A stretch of 64,000 nucleotides of DNA from Pseudomonas chlororaphis (GTDB lineage Bacteria > Pseudomonadota > Gammaproteobacteria > Pseudomonadales > Pseudomonadaceae): positions 372,001-436,000 of the forward strand of contig NZ_MSCT01000009.1 of NCBI RefSeq assembly GCF_001921865.1, in the 5' to 3' direction. Positions 28,981-40,380 of the stretch are shown in pieces. Every line of letters starts with the position of its first letter. The stretch's first letter is position 1. Below the pieces are notes generated by a model. It was not told where the DNA came from, searched no databases, and was given only the letters and a program-made list of their open reading frames with translations. A program made the translations under genes and the position numbers.

Positions 28981-29111
28981 CATCGCGGGCAAGCCTCGCT
29001 CCTACAGGCCCGTGTCGTTTCGCCCATTTCTGTAGGAGCGAGCTTGCTCGCGATGGCGGTGCATCTGTCACACCCTGGTGTCCGGATCGCCAGCAAGCTG
29101 GCTCCTACAGG
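28981..29111. repeat. Cluster of three REP sequences
   Basis: Three REP arms lie in a row: GCGGGCAAGCCTCGCTCCTA, then TGTAGGAGCGAGCTTGCTCG, then CGCCAGCAAGCTGGCTCCTA. They sit between convergent genes. Confidence 0.88.
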
Positions 29112-29124
29112 TTTTGTGGCGTTT

Positions 29125-31260
29125 TCAGAAGCGGCTCTGCACCGCCAGCTCGAAGGTCCGCGGCGTGCCCAGGTAGTAGGCCGGGGACACATGGGCGAAC
29201 TCGGCGTAGACCTCGTTGGTCAGGTTGCGCACCCGTCCGGTGATTGAGGTGTGGCTGTCGAGCTTGTAGGTCAGGAAGCTGCCGTACAGGGTGTAGGAGG
29301 GCACGGTCATGGTGTTGGCCGTGTCGGCGTACACCGAGGCCACATAACGCGCGTCCACCCCGGCCTGCCACTGCGGCGCCAGGTCATAGGTCAGCCACAG
29401 GTTGCCGACCCGGTCCGGCACGTTGGTCGGGGTGTTGCCCTTGCGCGACACCACCACGCCCGCCGCATTCTTCTCGGTGAACTCGTCGTACTGCGCATCG
29501 ACCCAGGCGAAGTTGCCCTCGAGCAGCAGCTTGGGCGTGACCCGCAAGGAGCTCGCCACTTCGATGCCCTTGGAGGTCTGCTGGCCCACCGGGATGCTCA
29601 GGGTCGGGTCCAGCGGGTCGGTCACCGCGAAGTCCTTGCGCTCGATACGGTAGGCCGCGAGGGTCGCCGAGCCGCGACCGTCCAGGTAGTCGAACTTGCT
29701 GCCCACTTCCCATTGCTTGCCCGTGGAAACGTCGAAGTCCTGGGTGGTGCTGCCGGGCTGCTCGGCGGCCGTGCTGTATTGCACGTAGACATTGGCGCTG
29801 GGCAGGAACTGGTAGGTCAGGCCGACCCGCCCGGTCACCGGCTCCCAGCTGCGCTTGACGTGGCGTGGGTTGCTTGCCGTCACCTCGCGGTGGTTGGTCA
29901 CGTCCAGGTCGATGTCGTCGTAGCGCAGGCCGGTGAGCAGCGCCAATTGGTCGGTCAGGGCCAGGCGGTTTTCGACGAACAGCGCCTTGGTGGTGACCTC
30001 GTTGGTCTTGTCGGCGACGAAGCCCTGGCGCGTGCCGGGCAGGTCGTAGAAGTGACCCGGCCGGTAGTCGTTCGGGTCGACGCTGTTGGCCGCCTTGACG
30101 TTGAGCGGCGAGTTGGTGGTGCGGTTGACCTTGTACTCGAAACCGCCGGACCAGGTGGTGTCGAGGCCGAAGATCGAGCTGTCGTGGCGCAGTTCGAACT
30201 GGTTGCCGTTCTGCTCGCCCTGATGCCGTACCTGATAGGCCGTGGAGCGGTTCACCAGGCTGTTGTCGGCGTTGTACTGGTAGGTTTCCAGGTTGCGGTA
30301 GTCGCGCTGGCTGTCCAGGTGGTAGAGGGTGTTGCGCAGGCTGGTGCTGTCGTTGATCCGGTAGTCGACGATCGAGCGCACCCAGACCGTGCGCTGCTCG
30401 TAGCGGCCGTCCTCGACGTTGTAGTTGTTGAAGCGGTTGTGCTTGTCGATCTTCAACTCGCCGGCCTTGGGGTTGAGCACCGGGGTGCCCCAGTACGGGC
30501 TGTCCTCGTGCTCGTCCTGGTATTCCACGGCCAGGGTGTGGGACAGGTCCGGGGTCAGGTCGCTGAGCAGGGAAAACGCCAGGCTCCAGGCGTCGCGTTC
30601 CTGGCGGTCGATGTAGCCGTTGCTGGTGTTGTGGCTGACGTCGAGGCGGGCGTAGTGCTGCACGTCGTCGCCGGCCTCGCTGAGGGCGTGGTTGAGGCCG
30701 AAGGCGGTTTCGGTGGTGTCGTAGGTGCCGTAGCTGACGCGGCCCTCGATCGCTCGTTCCTGGCGGTCGGCGAGCTTGGTCACGTAGTTCAGCGAGCCGC
30801 CCACGGAGCCGGCGCCGTTGACCAGCGACGAAGGGCCGCCGAGCAGTTCGACACGGTCGTAGATCCATGCATCCACCGGCCGCGCCAGGCCGCTGGAGAC
30901 GTTGATGCCGTTGAACATCTGGGTGATCTGGCTGCTGGTGAAGCCACGGTACGAGACAAAGCCGCCGAACCCCGGCGGGGCGCTGGCGTTGACCCCGGGC
31001 AGGGCGTTGGCCGCGTCCTGGAAGTTCTGCGCGCCGCGCCGCTCGATATCGTTGCGGTTGGCCACGGCCACCGAGGCCGGGGTCTCGCGCACGCTCAAGC
31101 CCAGGCGCGAGGCCATGCCGCTGGACTGGTCGAGGGCCAGGCCAGGATCGGTCGGCTGGTCGCCGTCGATGGTGATCGGCGCCAGGTCGACGCTCGATTG
31201 CGCCCAGGCGGAAACGGACAGGCAGCCGCACAGGCTGGCCAGCAGGGGGATGTGTTTCAT
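29125..31260 (-). CDS. TonB-dependent outer-membrane receptor
   Basis: A 711-residue outer-membrane receptor. Signal peptide 1-20, a TonB-box-like LAPITIDGD near residue 26, a plug domain (about 55-160, with SVRETPASVAV and YRGFTSSQITQMFNGI), then a 22-strand barrel ending in the terminal Phe of VQSRF. The siderophore-receptor type fits ferric siderophores, but the DUF2946 gene immediately upstream is a partner often seen with copper-linked receptors such as OprC. The substrate is therefore open. A 144-bp repeat element lies between the two genes. Confidence 0.92.
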   Translation of the reverse strand: MKHIPLLASLCGCLSVSAWAQSSVDLAPITIDGDQPTDPGLALDQSSGMASRLGLSVRETPASVAVANRNDIERRGAQNFQDAANALPGVNASAPPGFGGFVSYRGFTSSQITQMFNGINVSSGLARPVDAWIYDRVELLGGPSSLVNGAGSVGGSLNYVTKLADRQERAIEGRVSYGTYDTTETAFGLNHALSEAGDDVQHYARLDVSHNTSNGYIDRQERDAWSLAFSLLSDLTPDLSHTLAVEYQDEHEDSPYWGTPVLNPKAGELKIDKHNRFNNYNVEDGRYEQRTVWVRSIVDYRINDSTSLRNTLYHLDSQRDYRNLETYQYNADNSLVNRSTAYQVRHQGEQNGNQFELRHDSSIFGLDTTWSGGFEYKVNRTTNSPLNVKAANSVDPNDYRPGHFYDLPGTRQGFVADKTNEVTTKALFVENRLALTDQLALLTGLRYDDIDLDVTNHREVTASNPRHVKRSWEPVTGRVGLTYQFLPSANVYVQYSTAAEQPGSTTQDFDVSTGKQWEVGSKFDYLDGRGSATLAAYRIERKDFAVTDPLDPTLSIPVGQQTSKGIEVASSLRVTPKLLLEGNFAWVDAQYDEFTEKNAAGVVVSRKGNTPTNVPDRVGNLWLTYDLAPQWQAGVDARYVASVYADTANTMTVPSYTLYGSFLTYKLDSHTSITGRVRNLTNEVYAEFAHVSPAYYLGTPRTFELAVQSRF

Positions 31261-31299
31261 CGGTACGTCCTGAATTCTTGGCTAGGAAGCAGCCCACGG

Positions 31300-31443
31300 C
31301 AGGGTCTGTACGACAAGTGGCTGCGCTCGGCCATGCTGCGTTAAAAACAGGCTCGGAATGCTCATGTAGGCCCCTACACTCCGCTTCCTCGCCTGTTTTT
31401 GCCTTGCCTGACCTTCGCTCGCCGACTTTTCGTACAGACCCTG
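31300..31443. repeat. MITE-like dispersed element, copy 1 (144 bp)
   Basis: The ends are inverted repeats (CAGGGTCTGTACGA at the left, TCGTACAGACCCTG at the right, extended by AAGT/ACTT). The inside contains CAGGCTCGGAATGCTCATGT, a second inverted pair ACAGGC/GCCTGT, and GCCTTGCCTGACC. A reverse-complement copy is at 59005-59149. I saw no ORF of note. Confidence 0.85.
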
Positions 31444-31489
31444 ATGCCGTGCATGGGCACGGGGTGGGCTGATGACAAGGGCAAAAGAC

Positions 31490-31876
31490 TCAGGCGAAAG
31501 GCGGCGCGCGCGGATGGGCCGCGGGCCAGATGAAGCGGGCGGGAATGTCGGCGTTGGAGCGCGGCGCCAGCGGCGGGCCGTGGTGCTGCGGCAGCACCGC
31601 CAGGGTCAGGCTGGAGTTGAACGCCGGGCCCATGCCGCCGGTGGAGCACAGCGGGCAGCCGAAGGCCTTGGACAGGGTCGGCAGCGATTCGTCGACAGGG
31701 TTGGAGGAGACCGGTGCCTGGGTGCGCGGGTCCACCGTACAGAACTGGCCGCCGATGCCGTTGAGCTGCTGGCCGACCATCTGCCCGTGCCCGATGCTGC
31801 AGGCGAACACGTTGAACAGGACGCAGCAATAGAGCATCCAGGCAACGAGCGAGCGGTCGGTTCGGGCGAATTTCAT
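31490..31876 (-). CDS. DUF2946 family protein
   Basis: A 128-residue small protein with an N-terminal hydrophobic segment (about 10-30, SLVAWMLYCCVLFNVFACS). It also has a CPLC motif, a His in the segment PQHH, and the C-terminal Pro-rich tail typical of DUF2946. Proteins of this family are commonly encoded beside copper-related or TonB receptors and may bind metal at the inner membrane. The ATG at 31876 was chosen over 31894 because it begins the conserved basic-hydrophobic start. Confidence 0.75.
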   Translation of the reverse strand: MKFARTDRSLVAWMLYCCVLFNVFACSIGHGQMVGQQLNGIGGQFCTVDPRTQAPVSSNPVDESLPTLSKAFGCPLCSTGGMGPAFNSSLTLAVLPQHHGPPLAPRSNADIPARFIWPAAHPRAPPFA

Positions 31877-31973
31877 GGGGCGGCACTTTAGCATTGCAGG
31901 CGACGAACGTACTTACAAAAACGCGCGAGTGGGTCCATTCTTCAGCAACATTTTTTGCCAGGGACGTTTGCAG

Positions 31974-32411
31974 ATGAATGTCTTGATCGCGCAAGGGATG
32001 GCGGGAGCCTTCCTGTTGATCAGCCTGATGCACCTGTACTGGGCCGCCGGCGGCAAGCGCGGCAGCGAGGCGGTGATTCCCCAGGTGCCGGGCAGGACGC
32101 CGGGCGAACTGCAACCGGCCTTCACGCCTTCGGGCTTCGTCACCCTGCTGGTGGCGGTGGGCTTGCTGTTGATCGCCATGCTGGTGTGCCTGCGGGTCGG
32201 GCTGTACCTGCCGACGGTCAGCCACCCGTCGCTGCAATGGGCGATCAGCGCAATCGCCGTGCTGATGTTCGCCCGGGCCATCGGCGACTCCAACCTGGTG
32301 GGGTTCTTCAAGGAAGTCAGCAGCTCACAGTTCGCCCGCCTGGACACCTTGTTCTATTCGCCGCTGTGCGTGGTGCTGGGGGCGGGTTTGCTGGTAGTGG
32401 CCTGGAACTGA
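31974..32411 (+). CDS. DUF3995-like integral membrane protein
   Basis: A 145-residue protein with four hydrophobic segments (about 3-25, 50-75, 85-105 and 120-143). The N-terminal helix contains HLYWAAGGKRG and the loop before the third helix contains HPSLQW. This matches the small DUF3995 membrane family, whose function is not known to me. It is divergent from the DUF2946 gene. Confidence 0.72.
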   Translation: MNVLIAQGMAGAFLLISLMHLYWAAGGKRGSEAVIPQVPGRTPGELQPAFTPSGFVTLLVAVGLLLIAMLVCLRVGLYLPTVSHPSLQWAISAIAVLMFARAIGDSNLVGFFKEVSSSQFARLDTLFYSPLCVVLGAGLLVVAWN

Positions 32412-32433
32412 GCGAAGCGGCGCCTGCGGCTCC

Positions 32434-32515
32434 CTGTAGGCGCGAGCTTGCTCGCGATGGTGTCCAGCCTGACCCACGGCGAGATCCGCATCGCCAGCAA
32501 GCTGGCTCCTACAGG
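32434..32515. repeat. REPIN (inverted REP pair)
   Basis: CTGTAGGCGCGAGCTTGCTC and CGCCAGCAAGCTGGCTCCTA flank about 40 bp. It sits between two convergent transcription units. Confidence 0.88.
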
Positions 32516-32538
32516 TTTTGCGGTGTGTGCGGGATGCC

Positions 32539-32907
32539 TCAGCTGCCGCTTTCGCTGCGCCGGCTGCTGACTTCCGCCGGCACATCGTCGCCGTTCATGC
32601 GCTTGCGGAACAGCGCCGCCCGCGCCAGCAGCAGGGTGGTCACCGGCACGGTGATCGACAGCAGGATCGGGATCAGCCAAGCGTGCAGCACCGGCGTCGA
32701 TTTCAGCCCCGAGAAATACAGGATCGAGGCCAGGGCCACGCACCACGCGCCCAGGGTCGAGGCCAGGGCCGGCGGGTGCATGCGCTGGAAGTAGTCCTTC
32801 ATGCGCAGCAGGCCCAGGGCGCCGATCAGCGCGAAGGCGCTGCTGAGCACCAGCAGGATCGCCACCGGTATCTCGACCCACAACGACAGTTCGCTGACGG
32901 CATTCAT
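32539..32907 (-). CDS. phaG: Monovalent cation/H+ antiporter subunit G
   Basis: A 122-residue inner-membrane subunit of the Mrp/Pha complex. It has three hydrophobic segments (about 10-33, 43-63 and 68-95) and the MnhG/PhaG core LGLLRMKDYFQRMHPPALASTLG. The charged tail FRKRMNGDDVPAEVSSR is cytoplasmic. It is the last gene of the operon and overlaps phaF by 4 bp. Confidence 0.92.
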   Translation of the reverse strand: MNAVSELSLWVEIPVAILLVLSSAFALIGALGLLRMKDYFQRMHPPALASTLGAWCVALASILYFSGLKSTPVLHAWLIPILLSITVPVTTLLLARAALFRKRMNGDDVPAEVSSRRSESGS

Positions 32908-33182
32908 TCGATCACCTCGCCACGCAGGAGGAATTTGGCCAGGGCGAAGGAGCCGACGAAGCCGAACAGGGCGATCAGCAGCGCCGCCTCGAAGTAGGTG
33001 TCGCTGGCGTAGCGGATGCCCAGCACCAGCATCATCAACATCGCCAGGATGTACAGGTAGTCCAGCGCCAGGACCCGGTCCTGGGCCGAAGGACCCTTGA
33101 ACAGCCGGACCAGGGTCAGGACCATGGCCACGGAAAACAGGAACAGGCTGAGCAGGATCGCATTGGCGAGCAGGGGACTCAT
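32904..33182 (-). CDS. phaF: Monovalent cation/H+ antiporter subunit F
   Basis: A 92-residue subunit with three transmembrane helices and the MnhF/MrpF signature RLFKGPSAQDRVLALDYLYI. The ATG at 33182 overlaps the phaE stop; the frame is open further upstream, but only as a shadow of phaE. The length is normal for MrpF. Confidence 0.92.
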   Translation of the reverse strand: MSPLLANAILLSLFLFSVAMVLTLVRLFKGPSAQDRVLALDYLYILAMLMMLVLGIRYASDTYFEAALLIALFGFVGSFALAKFLLRGEVIE

Positions 33183-33667
33183 TCGAAGATCTCCATCAAC
33201 GGACGCTCGTAGGTCGCCTTGAAGTGCTGGATGAAGGCGGCCTCGTCGTCCAGGTCGAATACGTGCAGCAAGAGGATGCTGCGGTCCAGGGCCAGCTCGG
33301 ACCACACCGTGCCTGGCACCACCGTGGTGATGGTCGAGAGTGCGGCCAGGCCGTTGGCGTCGCGCAGGTCCAGGGGGATCTTGACGAAGCCCGAGCGCGG
33401 CGGCCGGCGCTTGGCGTTGAGCACGCCCCAGGCCACGGCGAGGTTCGACAGCAGCACGTCGCGGCCCACCACCAGCAACAGGCGCAGGATGGTCGCCGGG
33501 CGGCGGATGCGGATCGGCAGCGGGCGCAGCGGCCGCATCATCAGCGGCGCGCAGAAGCCCAGGAGCGCACCGAGCAGCAGGTTGCCGGGGCTCACGGAGA
33601 GGTTCAGCACCAGCCACAGCAACCACAGCGCCAGCGACAGCCAGGGGGCGGGGAACAGACGTTTCAT
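33179..33667 (-). CDS. phaE: Monovalent cation/H+ antiporter subunit E
   Basis: A 162-residue MnhE/MrpE subunit. Two N-terminal helices (WLSLALWLLWLVLNLS and LLLGALLGFCAPLMM) precede a cytoplasmic domain containing TITTVVPGTVWSEL and LLLHVFDLDDEA, both typical of the family. The ATG at 33667 overlaps the phaD stop by 4 bp. Confidence 0.93.
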   Translation of the reverse strand: MKRLFPAPWLSLALWLLWLVLNLSVSPGNLLLGALLGFCAPLMMRPLRPLPIRIRRPATILRLLLVVGRDVLLSNLAVAWGVLNAKRRPPRSGFVKIPLDLRDANGLAALSTITTVVPGTVWSELALDRSILLLHVFDLDDEAAFIQHFKATYERPLMEIFE

Positions 33668-35349
33668 GGCTGCACCTCCTGCAACGCGGCCTGGGCCTCG
33701 GGGTTCGGTATCGCCCGGGTGCCGAGCACGGCCATCACATACTGTTGCGGGTCGTTGAGGCTGTCGGCGGCGGCCTGGGTGAAGCGCAGCAGCGGCTCGG
33801 CCTTGAGGGTCAGCAGCAGGCACAGGCCCAGCAGGGCGATGATCGGCACGCACTCGAAGCGCCGCAGCAGCGGCGACGGCCGCTCTTCCGGGCTCCAGAA
33901 ACGCTGGATGCCCAGGCGCGAGAAGGCGATCAGCGACGCCAGGCCGGAGAGGATCAGCAGCGCCAGCAGGCCCCAGGCCGCGCCGGACAACGGCGCATCG
34001 TTGGCCTGGCCCAGGCCGTCGGGGTTGAGCAGGGCGCCGATCAGGCTCAGCTTGCCGATGAAGCCCGATAATGGCGGCATGCCGATGATCAGCAGCGCGC
34101 AGGCGATGAAACTCAGGCCGAGGAAGGCCATGGTCCAGGGAATCACCTGGCCGACCACGACTTTCTGTTCGTCGTCGAGGTTGCTGCCCCGCGGCGGTTG
34201 CAGCGGCTCCATGGGCCGGGGCAGGGCCTCGGCCTCATCGTCCAGGGGGATTTCGTTGACCGAGCGCGAGCGCTCGATCAGTTCCGCCAGGAGGAACAGC
34301 GCGCTCATCGCCAGGGTCGAGCTGACCAGGTAGAACAGCGCGCCGGCGATCAGCTTGGGCTGGGCGAAACCGATCGCCGCCAGGAGGATCCCGGCCGAGA
34401 CCAGGATGCTCAGGCTGGCCATGCGCTCCAGGCGCTGCGCGGCGAGGATCGCCAGGGCCGCGCAGACGATGGTCGCCATGCCGCCGTAGATCAGCCAGTC
34501 GCCGCCGAAGTAGGTCGAGGCCCCGGCCTGGCCGGAGAACAGCAGGGTCCACAGGCGCAGCAGGGTATAGATGCCGACCTTGGTCATGATCGCGAAGATC
34601 GCCGCCACCGGCGCGCTGGCCGAGGAGTAGGCCGGCACCAGCCAGAAGTTCAGCGGCCAGATGCCGGCCTTGGCCAGGAACGCGGTGGCCAGGATCGCCG
34701 CGCCGGCGTGCAGCAGGCCGCGGTCGGCCTCCGGCACCAGCGGGATCTTCAGCGCCAGGTCGGCCATGTTCAAGGTGCCGGTGACGCCGTAGATCATCGC
34801 CGCGCCGATCAGGAACAGCGAGGACGCCAGCAGGTTGATCGCCACGTAGTGCAGCCCGGCGGACACCCGCGCCCGCCCCGAGCCGTGGAGCAGCAGGCCG
34901 TAGGAGGCGGCCAGCAGCACCTCGAAGAACACGAACAGGTTGAACAGGTCGGCGGTCAGGAAGGCGCCGTACAGGCCCATCAGCTGAATCTGGAACAGCG
35001 CGTGGAAGCTGGCGCCGGCACGGTCCCAGCGGGCCATGGCGAACAGCAGGGCGCTGACGCCGATGATCCCGGTGAGTACCAGCATCAGCGCCGACAGGCG
35101 ATCGACCACCAGCACGATGCCGAACGGCACCTGCCAGTTGCCCGGCAGGTACACGCCGACGGAGCCGGGCACGCCGCTCTGCTGGGTCCAGTACAGCAAC
35201 AGCGAGGAGATGCCCAGGCCGAGCAGGCTGGAGAACAGGTTGATCCGGGCCTTGAGCGGGCGGTGTTTCTCGCCGAGCATCAGCATCGTCGCGGCGGTCA
35301 GCAGCGGCAGCAGGATGGGCGCGACGATCAGGTGCGGCATCAGGCTCAT
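33664..35349 (-). CDS. phaD: Monovalent cation/H+ antiporter subunit D
   Basis: A 561-residue MrpD/NuoN-like proton-translocating subunit with about 14 membrane helices. Typical motifs are the conserved Glu in FVFFEVLLAASYGLLLHG and the Lys in FLAKAGIWPLNFWLVPAY. A hydrophilic loop (about residues 360-395, rich in Asp/Glu and Pro) links the late helices. The start overlaps the phaC stop by 4 bp. Confidence 0.95.
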   Translation of the reverse strand: MSLMPHLIVAPILLPLLTAATMLMLGEKHRPLKARINLFSSLLGLGISSLLLYWTQQSGVPGSVGVYLPGNWQVPFGIVLVVDRLSALMLVLTGIIGVSALLFAMARWDRAGASFHALFQIQLMGLYGAFLTADLFNLFVFFEVLLAASYGLLLHGSGRARVSAGLHYVAINLLASSLFLIGAAMIYGVTGTLNMADLALKIPLVPEADRGLLHAGAAILATAFLAKAGIWPLNFWLVPAYSSASAPVAAIFAIMTKVGIYTLLRLWTLLFSGQAGASTYFGGDWLIYGGMATIVCAALAILAAQRLERMASLSILVSAGILLAAIGFAQPKLIAGALFYLVSSTLAMSALFLLAELIERSRSVNEIPLDDEAEALPRPMEPLQPPRGSNLDDEQKVVVGQVIPWTMAFLGLSFIACALLIIGMPPLSGFIGKLSLIGALLNPDGLGQANDAPLSGAAWGLLALLILSGLASLIAFSRLGIQRFWSPEERPSPLLRRFECVPIIALLGLCLLLTLKAEPLLRFTQAAADSLNDPQQYVMAVLGTRAIPNPEAQAALQEVQP

Positions 35350-35689
35350 TCTCTAGGCTCCCGGCCGTCCACATGGTCGGTGCCGGTCAGGCCCCGGGAG
35401 GCCAGCAGCACCACCAGGAACAGCGCGGTCATGGCAAAGCTGATGACGATGGCGGTGAGCACCAGTGCCTGGGGCAGCGGGTCGGTGTAGTTCAGCAGGT
35501 CCTGGGGCACGCCGTCCTTGATGATCGGTTCCTTGCCGATGAACAGGCTGCCCATGCTGAAGATGAACAGGTTGACCCCGTAGGACAGCAGGCACAGGCC
35601 CATCACCACCTGGAAGGTCCGCGGGCGCAGCACCAGCCAGACGCCGGAGGCTGCCAGTACACCAATGGCGATTGCAATGACTTCTTCCA

Positions 35690-35690
<1 letters not shown>
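35346..35690 (-). CDS. phaC: Monovalent cation/H+ antiporter subunit C
   Basis: A 114-residue NuoK-like MrpC subunit with three helices and the conserved Glu near the N-terminus (MEEVIAIAIGV). Other family segments are GLCLLSYGVNLFIFSMG and DPLPQALVLTAIVISFA. The symbol refers to the Pha antiporter, not to polyhydroxyalkanoate synthase. Confidence 0.93.
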
Positions 35691-38593
<2,903 letters not shown>

Positions 38594-38838
38594 AGGCTTC
38601 TAATCTGCGGGAATTTGTGATGCATCATACGTGCCGACTCGGTGATCACCAACCTTGAAGCTGTGGCAGGATCCTACAAAATTTCCTCGACCCGCATTCA
38701 AGGTAGGGGAAAAAACCGAGCTTGCCCGACAGTCTTTGCTATTCGCCGGGTACGCAGGAGCGCAAACAGGCAGGAGCAATGTTATCGTCGCGCCCGATCT
38801 GGAATGGCCTGCTCGAAGAGGATGCAGACAGGTTGGTT

Positions 38839-39291
38839 ATGACGCTCGGAACATTTGTCTATAAAACTGCCCGCAAAACCCTGATCGGCCTGTTGCTGAT
38901 GGCGCTGGGCGGCTGGATGGCCTGGCTGTGGCTGACGCTTGCCGGGCCTGCTGCCTGGATGCCGAGCTTCAAGATCCTGGAGCCTTTGTCCATCGAGGGG
39001 CAGGGGACGGGGTTGCCCGCCGGGGCGGTGCTTTTTTACGACACGAGCTTTGCCGAGGGGCACAGCCGCTACCTGGCCTACTTCTATCACAAGGGCCGGA
39101 TCGCCCAGGAAGCGCTGCCCAATGCGTTGTGGCCGGGGCAAGCGCGGATCAGCCCGCTGTGGCTGGAGAATATTGATCCCGGAAATGCCCCAGGTTCTTC
39201 CGTGACACGGGAGGACGTCATTGCCGCGGTGCAGGCCGGCCAGCTCTCGCGGCAGGAGCTGGCGGCCATTGTCGAATCCTTGCCACGCTAG
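38839..39291 (+). CDS. Hypothetical single-pass membrane protein
   Basis: A 150-residue protein, not recognised. One strong membrane helix (about residues 14-38) is followed by a periplasmic-looking region with LSIEGQGTGLPAGAVLFYDTSF and a C-terminal helix pair (VTREDVIAAVQAGQLSRQEL). The start is uncertain: ATG 38839 has AGG at a normal distance, while an in-frame ATG at 38779 would add a hydrophilic extension. It is divergent from the Pha operon. Confidence 0.6.
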   Translation: MTLGTFVYKTARKTLIGLLLMALGGWMAWLWLTLAGPAAWMPSFKILEPLSIEGQGTGLPAGAVLFYDTSFAEGHSRYLAYFYHKGRIAQEALPNALWPGQARISPLWLENIDPGNAPGSSVTREDVIAAVQAGQLSRQELAAIVESLPR

Positions 39292-39347
39292 CTCCCTTTG
39301 TCGGGGCAACCGGTCGCTCGCGATCCACCGCGCAGTGCCGGCTGCGC

Positions 39348-40295
39348 TTATTTCCCCGAGTCGACGGCTTCTGACTCAACCTCGGCGTCGAGCGCTTCGC
39401 CGCCCTTGCCCTTGGTTTTCAGCTCGCTGACGATCACCGCCGCGACGATCAGCGCGCCGCCCAGCAGGGCCAGGGCTGGCAGGCGTTCGCCGGCGATGCG
39501 TCCGACCAGCCCGGCCCACACCGGTTCGCCGGCGTAGATCAGGGTGGCGCGGGTTGGCGAGACGCTTTTCTGCGCCCAGTTCATCGCCACCTGGATAGCC
39601 GCGCTGGCGGCGCCCAGGCCCAGGGCGCTGGCCAGCAGCAGCCAGGAAAAGTCCGGGATGGCTTCCTGGGTCGGCACCACCATCAGGAACGACAGCACCG
39701 AGGTTGCGGCCAGTTGCACCACGGTGACCCGGCGCACGTCGACCTGGCCGGCGTAAGTGCTGATCAGGATGATTTCCGCGGCGATGGCCACGGTGCTGAT
39801 CAGGGTGGCGATTTCGCCCGGGCTGAAATCCAGCGCGGCGCCGCTGGGCCCGGAGAGCAGCATCAGCCCGGTGAAGGCCAGCATGATGCCGATGCTCGGC
39901 ATCAGCCCCGGGCGCTTGCCCATGAACAGCCATTGCAGCAGCGGCACGAAGGGCACGTAGAGCGCGGTGATAAAGGCCGACTGGCTGCTCGGAATGGTTT
40001 GCAGGCCCACGGTTTGCAAGCCGTAGCCGAGCATGATGGCGGTGCCGATAAAGACCCCGGCCTTGAGTTCGAACAGGGTCAGCCCGCGCAGGCTGCGCAG
40101 GGAGAACAGGCCGACGATGCACGCCGCGGCGGCAAAGCGCAGGCCGACGAAGAACATCGGGCCACTGACGGTCATGGCGTGTTGCACGGTGAGGAAGGTG
40201 CCGCCCCAGACCATGGTGATCAGCACCAGCACGCACTCGGCTTTGCTCAGTTTGAGGAAGAAGGGGGAGGATTTGCTGGAGTTCACCGACGTCAT
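39348..40295 (-). CDS. EamA-family (DMT) transporter
   Basis: A 315-residue inner-membrane exporter with ten helices in two EamA repeats. Motifs are MVWGGTFLTVQHAM at helix 1, SSQSAFITALYVPFVPLLQW at the end of repeat 1, and PTRATLIYAGEPVWAGLVG in repeat 2. The ATG at 40295 was chosen over 40325 because it gives a short basic start before helix 1. It is divergent from a XRE-cupin regulator, which probably controls it. The substrate is unknown; amino-acid or metabolite export is usual for the family. Confidence 0.88.
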   Translation of the reverse strand: MTSVNSSKSSPFFLKLSKAECVLVLITMVWGGTFLTVQHAMTVSGPMFFVGLRFAAAACIVGLFSLRSLRGLTLFELKAGVFIGTAIMLGYGLQTVGLQTIPSSQSAFITALYVPFVPLLQWLFMGKRPGLMPSIGIMLAFTGLMLLSGPSGAALDFSPGEIATLISTVAIAAEIILISTYAGQVDVRRVTVVQLAATSVLSFLMVVPTQEAIPDFSWLLLASALGLGAASAAIQVAMNWAQKSVSPTRATLIYAGEPVWAGLVGRIAGERLPALALLGGALIVAAVIVSELKTKGKGGEALDAEVESEAVDSGK

Positions 40296-40343
40296 ACCCT
40301 TGCGTGCGACTTGAGGCGGACGCACAATGCGCCGCGAAGTTGG

Positions 40344-40355
40344 GCAGTATACTGC
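40344..40355 (+). promoter_or_regulatory. Palindrome in the EamA / XRE-cupin divergent promoter region
   Basis: GCAGTATACTGC is a perfect 12-bp dyad in the 85-bp gap between the two divergent genes. Related half-sites (CAGTG, ATAGTGCAC) follow toward the regulator start. It is a plausible autoregulatory operator. Confidence 0.45.
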
Positions 40356-40380
40356 GCAAACCTACACAGTGAGCAATATA

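Noticed and set aside
38779..39291. Alternative longer start of the 38839 membrane protein
   Set aside because: The Shine-Dalgarno spacing to ATG 38779 is too short and the added residues are hydrophilic before the membrane helix; left as a possibility only.
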